A stretch of DNA of 64,000 bases from Nitrososphaera sp. (GTDB lineage: Archaea; Thermoproteota; Nitrososphaeria; Nitrososphaerales; Nitrososphaeraceae). The notes under the pieces were generated by a model. The model made no database searches, had not been told where the DNA came from, and was given only the letters and a program-made list of their open reading frames with translations. The stretch covers positions 142,494 to 206,493 of the forward strand of contig JAJUFP010000005.1 of NCBI GenBank assembly GCA_029263715.1, given 5' to 3'. This document shows positions 37,369 through 47,304 of the stretch, in pieces. The first letter of the stretch is position 1. The number at the start of each line of letters is the position of its first letter. Both the position numbers and the translations under genes were made by a program.

Positions 37369-38856
37369 TTGAGTGAAGAATTGACAGAATTCGTGACGAG
37401 GGGCGGCAACCTCAAGATCAGGAAGATAAGCGATCTGGAATTCCGGATCGATGCCGATGCAAGCAGAGGGATGAAGGTCCCCGTAACAATTTATGCTAAC
37501 GAGTCTTTGCTCTCCAAGATGGTCACTGACAGGACCATTGACCAGGCGGCAAACGTCGCGACGCTGCCCGGCGTGAAAAAGCACGTCGTTGTACTGCCCG
37601 ACGGCCATGAAGGCTACGGCTTTCCGGTGGGAGGCGTGGCGGCCACCGACGTCGAGGAGGGAGTCATCAGTCCTGGAGGAGTCGGCTACGATATCAACTG
37701 CGGCGTGCGCCTTATCAGGACAAACCTCATGGAATCAGACATCAGGCCCCGCCTGAAGGATCTTGTCAACGAGCTTTTCAGGTCCATACCTTCAGGAGTT
37801 GGAAGCGAGGGCGCGTTCAAGCTTTCCAAGTCAGAACTGGACGAGCTCTTGGTGCAGGGAGTCAGCTGGGCCGTGAACCACGGCTATGGAACAGGCCACG
37901 ATGCAGAGGTGTGCGAGGAGAACGGCACCATGGCCGGCGCCGACCAGGCCAGCGTATCGGAAACCGCAAGAAAGAGGGGCGCGCCGCAGCTTGGAAGCCT
38001 GGGTTCCGGCAACCACTTCCTTGAAGTGCAGAAGGTTGACAAGATCTATGATGAAAAGGCAGCCAGGGCCATGGGCATAGAAAAGGAAGGCCAGGTGACC
38101 GTGCTTGTGCACTGCGGCTCAAGGGGCTTTGGCCACCAGATATGCACGGACTATTTGCGGGTCTCTGAATCGGCGCTACGCAAGTACAACATCACGCTTC
38201 CAGACAGGGAGCTTGCCTGCGTGCCCAACAACTCTAAAGAAGGCGAGAACTACCGCAAGGCCATGTTCTCGGCCCTCAACTTTGCCTGGGCCAACCGGCA
38301 GATGATAACCCACTGGACCAGGAAGACCTTTGAGCGGGTCTTCAAGGCCAGCGAAGGCGATCTGAACATGGAGTTGGTCTACGACGTTGCCCACAACATT
38401 GCAAAGGTAGAGAGGCACAAAGTCGACGGTGAGGGTACGCGTGAAGTCGTGGTCCACAGAAAGGGGGCGACACGGGCCTTTCCTGCCGGCATGGAGCAGG
38501 TTCCAAGAAAATACCGGCAGCTTGGCCAGCCAGTCATCATACCCGGCTCCATGGGCACTGCCAGCTGGATACTGCTTGGCGGCCCCAAATCCCTGGATCT
38601 GAGCTTTGGCTCGACGGCGCATGGTGCCGGCAGGACCATGTCCAGGTCGGCCGCAAAGCGCAGCTACACCGCAGAAGGCGTAAAGGGCAGCCTGGAGTCA
38701 AAGGGTATCTATGTCAAGGCGCTGACCCGCGAGGGTGTGGTCGAAGAAACACCTGAAGCCTACAAGGACGTTGATGCAGTGGCCAACGTTTCTCACTCGG
38801 TGGGCATCGCCACCAAGGTTGTCCGGCTCGTGCCTATAGGGGTGATAAAGGGCTAA
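37369..38856 (+). CDS. rtcB: RNA-splicing ligase RtcB
   Basis: LPDGHEGYGFPVGGVAATDVEEGVISPGGVGYDINCGVRLIRT, GSLGSGNHFLEVQ, VHCGSRGFGHQ, GSMGTASWIL. TTG start. Confidence 0.96.
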   Translation: MSEELTEFVTRGGNLKIRKISDLEFRIDADASRGMKVPVTIYANESLLSKMVTDRTIDQAANVATLPGVKKHVVVLPDGHEGYGFPVGGVAATDVEEGVISPGGVGYDINCGVRLIRTNLMESDIRPRLKDLVNELFRSIPSGVGSEGAFKLSKSELDELLVQGVSWAVNHGYGTGHDAEVCEENGTMAGADQASVSETARKRGAPQLGSLGSGNHFLEVQKVDKIYDEKAARAMGIEKEGQVTVLVHCGSRGFGHQICTDYLRVSESALRKYNITLPDRELACVPNNSKEGENYRKAMFSALNFAWANRQMITHWTRKTFERVFKASEGDLNMELVYDVAHNIAKVERHKVDGEGTREVVVHRKGATRAFPAGMEQVPRKYRQLGQPVIIPGSMGTASWILLGGPKSLDLSFGSTAHGAGRTMSRSAAKRSYTAEGVKGSLESKGIYVKALTREGVVEETPEAYKDVDAVANVSHSVGIATKVVRLVPIGVIKG

Positions 38857-39230
38857 TGTCCGATGATTCTGATATAGAGATAATCAAGGCCCGCAAGATG
38901 ATGGAGATGAGAAAAAAGGCAGCGGAGTTGGAAAAGGCCAAGAGCACCAAGGAAAAGTCTGCCAAGGAGATAGTCCTGTCGTACCTTTACGACCGCGGCG
39001 ATGAAGTTCTGAAGGCAGCCTATACGCAGTTTCCCGTACAGACAGAGGCCATAGTCAACAAGATAGCAGAGCTCATCTCGGCCGGCGAGATCCAGCAAAA
39101 GATCTCTGGCGGCGAGCTTTTGTCCCTTTTCAGGTCTGTGGGCCTTCGGGTCAGGCTGGACACTTCCATCAAGATAGAGGACCACGGCAAGTTCGTCTCG
39201 TTTTCTGACAAGCTGAAGCAAAATGAATGA
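38856..39230 (+). CDS. PDCD5-like DNA-binding protein
   Basis: IEIIKARKMMEMRKKAAELEK...VLSYLYDRGDEVLKAAYTQFPVQTEAIVNKIAELISAGEI resembles the archaeal PDCD5/TFAR19 layout. Confidence 0.65.
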   Translation: MSDDSDIEIIKARKMMEMRKKAAELEKAKSTKEKSAKEIVLSYLYDRGDEVLKAAYTQFPVQTEAIVNKIAELISAGEIQQKISGGELLSLFRSVGLRVRLDTSIKIEDHGKFVSFSDKLKQNE

Positions 39231-39564
39231 CCCCATAGGCACGTTCATACTGGATTTTCAAACCATAGATTTTGGGGTTGATGTGGATATTGCCAAAAAC
39301 ATGCTGTCGGATCTGCAGAGGCGCTGCGAGCTGGAAAACTCGTTTGCCATAGATGATCCACTTGACAGGGCCGGCTGGTCCTTTGCCAAGCTGTTTCTCT
39401 CCGGCCAGTTTGTAGAAAAGCTGTACGCATCTAATCAGTACGAGATCGACAGAGCCAGAGGCAAAAAGTTTGAGGACAAGTTCATCGGCTGGCTTGGCCA
39501 GCAGCTGAAAAACAAGGGATGTGGAGCACAGATAAAGGCAGCTTTGGAGATGAAAGAGCTCTAG
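39223..39564 (+). CDS. Hypothetical protein; distant paralog of the 9305-9721 product
   Basis: GWSFAKLFLSGQFVEKLYASNQYEIDRARGKKFEDKFIGWLGQQLK; overlaps the preceding gene by 8 bp. Confidence 0.65.
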   Translation: MNDPIGTFILDFQTIDFGVDVDIAKNMLSDLQRRCELENSFAIDDPLDRAGWSFAKLFLSGQFVEKLYASNQYEIDRARGKKFEDKFIGWLGQQLKNKGCGAQIKAALEMKEL

Positions 39565-39701
39565 ACTCCAGGTTTAAACAATTTTTCTAAATGTATCTAG
39601 TGATTGGATACATTAACAACTGTCAAGGTTCCAATGGCCGGTATGGCTTTTTCAAACTGCTATAAAAAAGTCCGCCAAAAATATCAAAAATAAAAAAGAG
39701 T

Positions 39702-40106
39702 TTAGACTCTCCTTCCCCTTCTTCCGCCCGGCTTTCGGGTTGTGTCGTGGGGGATCGGCGTGACATCATCGATTCTGCCAATCCTAAAGCCAGCCCTTGC
39801 CAGGGCCCTGATGGCTGCCTGCGCGCCCGGTCCAGGGATTCTGGGGCCGACGCCTCCAACGGCCCTGACACGGATGTGCAGTGCGTTGATACCCTTTGTC
39901 TTGGCCACCTCGGCTGCGGCAACTGCAGACTTCATGGCTGCATAAGGAGATGATTCATACCTGTCAGCAGTAACGTGCCTTCCGCCAGAGCTGAAGGAGA
40001 TGGTCTCGCTTCCGCTCAGGTCAGTGATATGAACAAGAGTGTTATTGTAACTACTAAAGATGTGGGCTACACCCCACCTTGTCTGCGTGACTTCAGATTC
40101 AGACAT
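39702..40106 (-). CDS. rps11: 30S ribosomal protein S11
   Basis: [51 protein letters not shown]...[45 protein letters not shown]. Start moved to the MSESEV Met. Confidence 0.94.
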   Translation of the reverse strand: MSESEVTQTRWGVAHIFSSYNNTLVHITDLSGSETISFSSGGRHVTADRYESSPYAAMKSAVAAAEVAKTKGINALHIRVRAVGGVGPRIPGPGAQAAIRALARAGFRIGRIDDVTPIPHDTTRKPGGRRGRRV

Positions 40107-40146
40107 GTGTAGATACTGTCGTCTTTTTAGAGGGTTAAAAACGTTA

Positions 40147-41088
40147 TCAGCCGAAGTGCAGGTATCCCCGGTTTTCAAGCTTTCTGTCTGAAACAAAGAC
40201 ATTGCCGGTGCCTTTTGTAACGCCACCTATTACGTAAAGGTCAAGGCCTGCTTTTTTTGCGGCAAGCTTGGCCCTGGCCAGCTTGGGTTTTGGGATGGTG
40301 CACACAACCTCGTATTCCTCGCCGCCGTAAAAGACCAGATCCTGCGCGCTCAGGTTGTTTTGCCGGGCAAACTCTTCAACCCCTTGCGCCTTGACGGCGT
40401 CATAGTCTATCTGGATGTCAACGCCGCCCTGGCTGGCAAGCTCGTACAGCGATATGGCAAGGCCGTCGCTTGAGTCTATGGATGATGAAAAGTACTTTGC
40501 AAGCGATCCAAACTTTTGCCTGGGTACCGGCTCAATGACTGAGCTGACGGCGCGTTCCTTGAAGGCCGGCTCTGCTTTGGCGTCCTTCATCAGAATGGCA
40601 AGGCCAGATGCGGCAAGTCCGAATTTGCCGGAAACGGCCACCACGTCGCCGGGCCGTGCGCCGGCCCTTGTCGGCATTTTGTCGACGGTTCCTATCATGC
40701 TGCAGTCAATGACAAGATCGGTTGCCTCGTTGGTATCACCGCCCACTATCCTGACCCCGAACTCTTTTGCAGCAACCTTGAAGCCTTTTGCCAGGTCATC
40801 GACGTACTCTTTTGTAACCTGCCGGGGAAGGCCAAGGGAGATCATGCATGCTATTGGTCTGGCGCCTTTTGCCGACAGGTCGCTGACAACGGAAACGATG
40901 CTCTTTCTTGCAGCCTGCCAGGGCCGCATCTGCGGCGGGACATCGGTGAGCCCAACAAGCATGTCGGCCTTGAAGACGAGCTGTTTTTTTCCAAACCTGA
41001 CAGTTGCCACGTCGTCAAGTTCCCTTATCCCAAACGTGGAGGAGAAAATCCTGATTATCTCTCTTTCATCTAGCTTTCTGCTCGTCAT
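40147..41088 (-). CDS. thiL: Thiamine-monophosphate kinase
   Basis: [49 protein letters not shown]. Confidence 0.9.
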   Translation of the reverse strand: MTSRKLDEREIIRIFSSTFGIRELDDVATVRFGKKQLVFKADMLVGLTDVPPQMRPWQAARKSIVSVVSDLSAKGARPIACMISLGLPRQVTKEYVDDLAKGFKVAAKEFGVRIVGGDTNEATDLVIDCSMIGTVDKMPTRAGARPGDVVAVSGKFGLAASGLAILMKDAKAEPAFKERAVSSVIEPVPRQKFGSLAKYFSSSIDSSDGLAISLYELASQGGVDIQIDYDAVKAQGVEEFARQNNLSAQDLVFYGGEEYEVVCTIPKPKLARAKLAAKKAGLDLYVIGGVTKGTGNVFVSDRKLENRGYLHFG

Positions 41089-42409
41089 ATACCTGCCGGA
41101 CCTTGTCTGCCATTCTCTTGTAAAGTGATTCGACCCTGTCGGACCTGGATTCTGCAGAAACGCGGATGGCGTGCTCTGTGTTTGACGGCCGTACCAGCAC
41201 CCAGGAATCCTCGTCTATGACGGCTTTGACGCCATCCTCGGTCAAAAGCTCTGAAGATTCGGCCCGAAATATCTCCGGCAGCCGGGCTATTACGGCCGCA
41301 TGCATAGAAGAGTCCGCCGGTATCTTGGAGCGTATCTGCCTGAACTGCGACGCAAAAGCAAGGCAGTCTGATATCACCTTGCCATCCAGGGTTGCTATGG
41401 TGGCCGCAGCCAAAAGGCCGTCGCGGCACATGTTGAATTTGGGCATGATAAAACCGGCGCTGCTTCCCTCGCCGCCGGCCTCCGCGCCAACCTCAAGCAT
41501 CTTGCTGACGACGTTGGCCTCGCCCACCTTTGAGTGCGAGATCCTGCCGCCGTGCTGTTTTACATACTTGGCTATGGCCACGCTGGAATCGATGCTGGTC
41601 ACAAAGTTTCGGAAACCAAGCTGGACGGCCCTTGCCACGCACAAAAGCAGGGTTGCGTCCGGCTCCAGTTTTTCGCCGTTGCTGTTGACTACTACAAGCC
41701 TGTCGCTGTCCAGGTCCAGGGCAAAGCCAAAGTCCAGCTTGTTTGCAGTGACAAGGGACCGCAGGTCGGCCAGGGGGTCTGCCGTCGGGTCTGGCCCCCT
41801 TGACGATACACCGGCTACTCCGTTGATGCTCTGGAATTTTAGGCCCATCTTCTTGAACATCTGCTCGGCGTAGCCGCATGCGGCACCGCCGCCGGCGTCG
41901 ACTCCCACCGCCGGCGTGGAGCCTTTGCCGGCCAGTTCTACAACCTCATCGATGTAGTTTGATTTTGCCTCGTATTCGCTGCCAAACCTTGAATTGCTTG
42001 GAGATATTCTGGACACCAGCATGCTTTCCAGTTCTTTTTCAAACAAGCCCCTGCCGTCTACGATGAATTTAAGTCCGTTCCATTCAAGGGGGTTGTGAGA
42101 TGCCGTTACGATGATGCCGGCCCCGTACTTTCTTGCCTCACGAAAGGCCATGGGCGTGGGCGCAACGCCAAGGTTGTAGACGTCGACTCCGGCAGACATG
42201 AGGCTTGCCGATACCACCTGCGAGATTATCCTGCCCGATGGGCGCGTGTCTCTTGCTAGGACGCACCGGCCGGACTTGATCACGTTGGCAAACAGGCCGG
42301 AGAACCTTGATACCTCCTGCAGCGTGAGGTTCTGGCCATAAATTCCTCTAACCCCGGATATCGATACTTTCAAATCTGAAACCATGCTGTTTTTATTCTG
42401 AGAGAACAT
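41066..42409 (-). CDS. Phosphoglucosamine/phosphomannomutase
   Basis: GVRGIYGQNLT, VLARDTRPSGRI, GIIVTASHNPLEWNGLKF, ALDLDSDRLVVV, VRPSNTEHAIRVSAESRS. Confidence 0.92.
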   Translation of the reverse strand: MFSQNKNSMVSDLKVSISGVRGIYGQNLTLQEVSRFSGLFANVIKSGRCVLARDTRPSGRIISQVVSASLMSAGVDVYNLGVAPTPMAFREARKYGAGIIVTASHNPLEWNGLKFIVDGRGLFEKELESMLVSRISPSNSRFGSEYEAKSNYIDEVVELAGKGSTPAVGVDAGGGAACGYAEQMFKKMGLKFQSINGVAGVSSRGPDPTADPLADLRSLVTANKLDFGFALDLDSDRLVVVNSNGEKLEPDATLLLCVARAVQLGFRNFVTSIDSSVAIAKYVKQHGGRISHSKVGEANVVSKMLEVGAEAGGEGSSAGFIMPKFNMCRDGLLAAATIATLDGKVISDCLAFASQFRQIRSKIPADSSMHAAVIARLPEIFRAESSELLTEDGVKAVIDEDSWVLVRPSNTEHAIRVSAESRSDRVESLYKRMADKVRQVYDEQKAR

Positions 42410-42477
42410 CCTTTTGCGTATTTTTTAAGTTAGCGCGAAGCATTAAATATCCAACGGCAAACTTGCAGAGTACTTTT

Positions 42478-42551
42478 GCCCTAGTAGCTCAGCCTGGCAG
42501 AGCGAGGGTTTCGTAAACCCTAGGTCGTGGGTCCGAATCCCACCTAGGGCT
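42478..42551 (+). tRNA. tRNA-Thr (CGT)
   Basis: GCCCTAG/CTAGGGC acceptor, GCTC..GAGC, AGGGT-TTCGTAA-ACCCT, GTGGG-TCCGAAT-CCCAC; 74 nt. Confidence 0.95.
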
Positions 42552-42698
42552 TAATTCTCTCATTTTCGAGTTAGCGAGCCGACTTATTTTCCAACCCTAA
42601 CAATTGGCTGTAAGGTCACCACTTTGTTGTATGTATCCTGCTTTTATTAGTAGAGCAGTTCTAATTTTGTAAGTCTTCAATTTACCACTTATTTCACT

Positions 42699-42716
42699 CG
42701 TGAGTCTTTACTCACG
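42699..42716. repeat. Inverted repeat/hairpin between tRNA-Thr and the DUF4209-like gene
   Basis: CGTGAGT-CTTT-ACTCACG perfect 7-bp arms. Confidence 0.6.
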
Positions 42717-42762
42717 TTCCTTTGAAATCTGATTATTTCCTAACAACAATTCCAAGAATATG

Positions 42763-44466
42763 TTATCTTTTTTCAACAGACATTTTTGTTAAAATAATTA
42801 TTACATAGATTATCGAGATCGACGTGACATGGTTAAACTCTTCAAGTGGAAGAAGCCCATGAGCAACTTCATTCCTTAGATTAATACCCTCAACATCTGT
42901 AAATTTTATTTTTAGGTAACTTGTGAAATCGTTTCCAAGTGTTTTTATGACATCGTTGTTGTCAAGAATGCCGCCCATCTGACTATCCATTATTCTCATT
43001 TCTTTTCCCTCCACCTTTATCGTTGAGATACCACGGGAATTTAGAAGCAATCTTAGTGTATTTTCTACCTGTGGGATTAGAATATGAATCGATGCAACAT
43101 AATCTTGATTGAGATGGCGTTTTATTCCAGATCTCAAGAGCTCCAAAGAATCTTTATCGTGCAGTCCAAAGTCCGAGATGAATTTTGTGAAGTGTTCTTC
43201 GGATATTCTTTTTTGCTCTTCCAACTTTTTGACAGCAGTTGCAAACCAGTGTTCTGCAAGCTTAATCTGCTCGAGAGTTTGTCTTTTTATTTCAGAACGC
43301 AGTCTTGATTCATAATCATTGGTATGAGCAATTGGATTCTTTCTGTTATAATGAGTTGTTGGCCAAATATGTGAAATTGGATTATCTGCCATGATGTCTT
43401 TTGCCTCTTGCTCAATACGGGATTGGTTGGGTACCATCTCACATCTCGAGATTGATCGAACTAGCTCTATGCCGTTCTCCCCATCAAATTCTAGGGGAGG
43501 AAGCTTGATTGTTGTAGATACTGTCTCCCATTGTATTATCTTGGCAGATTCTCTTATTTTCTCTCCAAGTTCCTTGACTTTCTCCGACATCCCAAGTTTC
43601 TGGTAAACTTGTTGGGCTTCTTCATACCATTTGGTTGCGGCCAAGCCGTTATTCTCCTTAAATGCAGTGTTACCATCGGCTTCGTGTGATTCTGCAATCA
43701 CAAGTTGTATCTGTTTTCGCAGTTTCTGTTTTTCATCTGGTAAGAGGTCTGTGAGATTACATAGACCCAAAGACGCCTTTAACAGAGATCGCTGAAGATG
43801 ACTATTTTTATTATCAGAGAATCTTTTGGCTGCCCGATGGACTATGGTAAATAGCCTAGCAATAGTCTCTTTTTCAGATTTATTATTGAGAAGACAAAAC
43901 ACTTCAGTTGGTTCTATCAGCCATCTTTCATATTCAGTGTTTTCCAGATCAAAACATATGTGTAAAGCCGCCTTGCTTATGTCATCGTCATATTTCAAAT
44001 TATAGAGTTTGTTTATGTTAAAAGCGACAACTAAGAGATAAACACAACTCTGTATCTCCTTCTGTTTGAGATGTATATTTGAACACTCAAGAAGATTATT
44101 AATTGCATCAGGGAAATACTGTGGTTTTCTCGTTAAAAGAAAACAGATTAATGCATAACGCCATCTATTTTGATGACTTTTCGTTTCTTGAAGCCTTGAT
44201 GTAAAATAAGCTATTTCTTTATCATTTCGTGTTGGAAAATATTGTTGAACACATCTGTTGATTTCCTCTATTTTGACGCCCTCCGTACGCGGTAGTACCC
44301 AACGCAGAGCAAATACTAGATTGACTACTTTCAACTCCAATTCAATTTTTTCTTTCTTTTCTCCTGCTAACGGCAATAGCTTATTCAAAAGAGTCATCTT
44401 GGAAAAGTTGGGTTCGTCTATTTCGTTCTCATCAAACTCTTTCCAGAGCTTATCAAATTCCTCCAA
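42763..44466 (-). CDS. DUF4209-like protein with HEPN-type RNxxxHG motif
   Basis: 567 aa. C-terminal HLNQDYVASIHILIPQVENTLRLLL...NLRNEVAHGLLPLEEF contains RNEVAHG. Noticeably AT-rich relative to neighbours. Confidence 0.7.
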   Translation of the reverse strand: MEEFDKLWKEFDENEIDEPNFSKMTLLNKLLPLAGEKKEKIELELKVVNLVFALRWVLPRTEGVKIEEINRCVQQYFPTRNDKEIAYFTSRLQETKSHQNRWRYALICFLLTRKPQYFPDAINNLLECSNIHLKQKEIQSCVYLLVVAFNINKLYNLKYDDDISKAALHICFDLENTEYERWLIEPTEVFCLLNNKSEKETIARLFTIVHRAAKRFSDNKNSHLQRSLLKASLGLCNLTDLLPDEKQKLRKQIQLVIAESHEADGNTAFKENNGLAATKWYEEAQQVYQKLGMSEKVKELGEKIRESAKIIQWETVSTTIKLPPLEFDGENGIELVRSISRCEMVPNQSRIEQEAKDIMADNPISHIWPTTHYNRKNPIAHTNDYESRLRSEIKRQTLEQIKLAEHWFATAVKKLEEQKRISEEHFTKFISDFGLHDKDSLELLRSGIKRHLNQDYVASIHILIPQVENTLRLLLNSRGISTIKVEGKEMRIMDSQMGGILDNNDVIKTLGNDFTSYLKIKFTDVEGINLRNEVAHGLLPLEEFNHVTSISIIYVIIILTKMSVEKR

Positions 44467-44591
44467 GCTTGCATGGTATAGCTAATTACACAAGAATTTA
44501 AATTCAGATCTTCGCTTAAAGTGTTCTACTATTTTCCTTCGTATTTACAATGTCTTGTTTATGCTTAAGATGAAAAGGACTGGAGTTAGAG

Positions 44592-44606
44592 TCGTGAGTC
44601 TCACGA
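44592..44606. repeat. Inverted repeat upstream of the DUF4209-like gene
   Basis: TCGTGAG-T-CTCACGA; shares TCGTGAGTCT with the repeat at 42698-42707. Confidence 0.6.
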
Positions 44607-44614
44607 GTTTGAGA

Positions 44615-44992
44615 TTAGCTCAACAGGCCGCTTTTTTTCAGCAACGGGATGATCTTTTGAAGTATGATGGGTTCATGCTCTGATTCAACATCAAAAGACA
44701 CCATGAAAATGAAATTACCGTTTAGCGGGATGACTGCCCTTCTTATTTTTTCGTACAATGCAAAAGCGTAGATGGTTTTTCCCAGGTAGACTTCGAGGGT
44801 TCTTCTTGAGCCCATCCTGAGTATCGATTGCGCTGCAGACAGTTCCGACATTTCCTTCGTCAACAACGGGATCTGGCCTTTTCGGTATTCGCTTGCGACG
44901 ATGCTTCCCAGGTCGTTGACTAGTGCTGCAAACCTGATCGATCCGTCAAGTTCCAGGACTTCTTGGCAGAGTTGCTGGTCTATATCAGACAT
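44615..44992 (-). CDS. Hypothetical protein, possibly roadblock/LC7-like fold
   Basis: LDGSIRFAALVNDLGSIVASEYRKG...FIFMVSFDVESEHEPIILQKIIPLLKK. Confidence 0.55.
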   Translation of the reverse strand: MSDIDQQLCQEVLELDGSIRFAALVNDLGSIVASEYRKGQIPLLTKEMSELSAAQSILRMGSRRTLEVYLGKTIYAFALYEKIRRAVIPLNGNFIFMVSFDVESEHEPIILQKIIPLLKKSGLLS

Positions 44993-45191
44993 TCAGGGCA
45001 TTTGAGAACACACATAATAATATACATTCCAGACGGACAAGAGCCCCCGCCGATTTAGGGTCTCAGAGCAACCGTGTCTTTAGGGTGATTTGCAAGATTT
45101 CGTCGTGGTTCATCTGTAGCTTTGCCTTGCTGGCTTTCATGGCTACCGGCAAGAATTGAAGGGCTTATCTGTCAATTTTTGTGCAGTTGTG

Positions 45192-45440
45192 CTACTTTTT
45201 CTTTCCAAAATTGAAATAGCAAGAGTAGCAGTAATCCTTGCCGTATATCACGCCGGTGTTACCGCAACTTACGCAGTGCTTTTCATGTTCTACCGTTGAA
45301 TCAAGGGACTTGGCCTTTTGCAGGCACCGGCCGCAAATGGGCGCCTCAAGATTGTAGCTTGATAAAAAGCCCTCCCCGCACTGATTGCACCTTAAACTGT
45401 ACATCTTTCCCCTTGGTTTCCAACGTCTAAACATGCTCAT
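45192..45440 (-). CDS. Zinc-ribbon protein
   Basis: CNQCGEGF, CGRC, CVSCGNTGVIYGKDYCYSC motifs in 82 aa. Confidence 0.65.
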   Translation of the reverse strand: MSMFRRWKPRGKMYSLRCNQCGEGFLSSYNLEAPICGRCLQKAKSLDSTVEHEKHCVSCGNTGVIYGKDYCYSCYFNFGKKK

Positions 45441-45593
45441 ATGCTATGTAGATTCCGGCCCTTGCTTCGCAAAACCCGCTTAAAAATGAAATGTAACAAT
45501 GTTCCGTAGTAATCAACTCTAAATTTTTTACTGCAAAGCAGGCAAACTTGCCTTTAGATACAGGATATCCAAGGCCGGGCTTCAAGTATATTT

Positions 45594-46460
45594 TTAGCTG
45601 CAGTAAAGCCGGATCTTTATGCCGTCGTTGTCGTAAAAGAAGGCCGACCTTGCTTCTTGCTCATATGGTTGCTTGATGTTGTTCTGCAAGAGGTGTTCTA
45701 CCGTCCTGTCAAGCTCTTCTCTATCGGGTAGTTCTATGCCAAAATGGTTCAATCCTGCTTGATTGGGCGAAGCTGGAGGTATGTTTATTCCAAGCCATGT
45801 ATTGGTTGCAATGTGGTGATGATACCTGCCAGCGGCAAAGAAATACGCCCCCGGATACGTGGCCGTGTGGTTCAGCCCCAGAGTCTCGGAGTAAAACTTG
45901 CTTGCTTTTTCGATGTTGCTAACATGGAGGTGAACATGGCCTATAACCGTCTTGGCAGGCATTTCTTTCCAACCGGAAGCCCCCTTGAGCAAGTCTTCTG
46001 TGTTTAGCCTTTCTGTTGCCATTCTGACATGGTTGCCGTCCCAGTGCCATTCCGAGCTTGGCCTGTCCCGATAGATCTCGATGCCATTAAAGTCCGGATC
46101 CCGTATGTAGATGGACTCTGACACAAGATGGTCGGCCAGACCATCAAGGTATACCCGGTCACGGTTTTCCCTTAAATGCAAAAGCATGTCTGCCAGAAAC
46201 CTTCTTTCCGGAAGCAGAATTGCAAAGTGGTACAGCCCTGCTCTTTTTTGGAAACCCGGTTCGCTGGACTTTACCTGCAGCAATTCTAAAAGGCCGGAAG
46301 ATCCGTCTGCTGAAAGAAGCGCCTTCTCGCTAGACGGCCTGCCAATTATCCGAAACCCCAGAACAGTCTGGTAAAATTCCAAGGACCGCGAAATATCAGG
46401 TACATTTAGGCTGACGTACCCTATCTTGGTCGATGGATGGATCTTGAACTGCGTTTTCAC
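45594..46460 (-). CDS. VOC-family protein (glyoxalase / catechol 2,3-dioxygenase-like)
   Basis: IGYVSLNVPDISRSLEFYQTVLGF and IGHVHLHVSNIEKASKFYSETLGLNHT (two VOC modules). Confidence 0.9.
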   Translation of the reverse strand: MKTQFKIHPSTKIGYVSLNVPDISRSLEFYQTVLGFRIIGRPSSEKALLSADGSSGLLELLQVKSSEPGFQKRAGLYHFAILLPERRFLADMLLHLRENRDRVYLDGLADHLVSESIYIRDPDFNGIEIYRDRPSSEWHWDGNHVRMATERLNTEDLLKGASGWKEMPAKTVIGHVHLHVSNIEKASKFYSETLGLNHTATYPGAYFFAAGRYHHHIATNTWLGINIPPASPNQAGLNHFGIELPDREELDRTVEHLLQNNIKQPYEQEARSAFFYDNDGIKIRLYCS

Positions 46461-47032
46461 TTTCTGAACCTGCCTTCCATTACAATTTCGTGTAGCGGCT
46501 TTCTGTTGCTTGGGAATTCCCTTTCCTGAAGCTGTGCAGGAAGCTTTTCCTTTGGCGCTCTTTTGCCAATGGCTATCATTGCCATGACATTGTAGGTGTC
46601 CGGCACGTCCAGTTCTTTTCTTGCCTTCTCGTAATCAAATCCTTGCATTGCGTGGGCGACCAGCCCCCTTGAAGTGGCTTCTAAAGCAAGATTTTCCCAT
46701 GCTGCCCCGGCATCGAATTGATGAGTTATAGAAGGCTTGTTGTTGTACTCAAAATTCTTGTGCGAGACTACAACCACCAGTGCAGCGGCGTCTTTGGTCC
46801 AGCTCTTGTTAAAGTCAGTCATCAGGTTGAAAAGCCTGTCCCAGTGCTCTGTACCTCTTGTTGCGTAAATGAACCGCCAAGGTTGGTTGTTAAAGGAAGA
46901 TGGGGCCCACCTTGCAGCCTCAAAGAGGCTCATCAATTCATCGTTGGTTAGTTCCTCCCCGGTCATGGCCCTTGGAGACCACCTATTCAAAATGATACTG
47001 TTTATTTCAAATGCAGGTGTTCTTCCTGTCAT
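46457..47032 (-). CDS. Nitroreductase-family protein
   Basis: RWSPRAMTGEELTNDELMSLFEAARWAPSSFNNQPWRFIYATR; GLVAHAMQGFDYEKARKEL. Confidence 0.9.
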   Translation of the reverse strand: MTGRTPAFEINSIILNRWSPRAMTGEELTNDELMSLFEAARWAPSSFNNQPWRFIYATRGTEHWDRLFNLMTDFNKSWTKDAAALVVVVSHKNFEYNNKPSITHQFDAGAAWENLALEATSRGLVAHAMQGFDYEKARKELDVPDTYNVMAMIAIGKRAPKEKLPAQLQEREFPSNRKPLHEIVMEGRFRK

Positions 47033-47304
47033 TTTGACACCCGTTGCTCATTGTCCTTCATATGCAATACTATTCTTGTTAAGGTTAATAAAGATGGTAG
47101 TAATTTCTGACTATGTCAGTAAAGAGTACCTTGCCAAGTAAGTCATGCCTTACTGTAGACGGCAAGGTCTGGCCAAACAACATGCACCAAATGTATTCAA
47201 AGTTAGGGAAAACACCTTTTGATTTTTTGCTGCAACAAGATTGCAATACAAGACAGTGTATTCCTCCAAACTAAATACGAAAAACGAGTAAAGCACTCAA
47301 GGGA

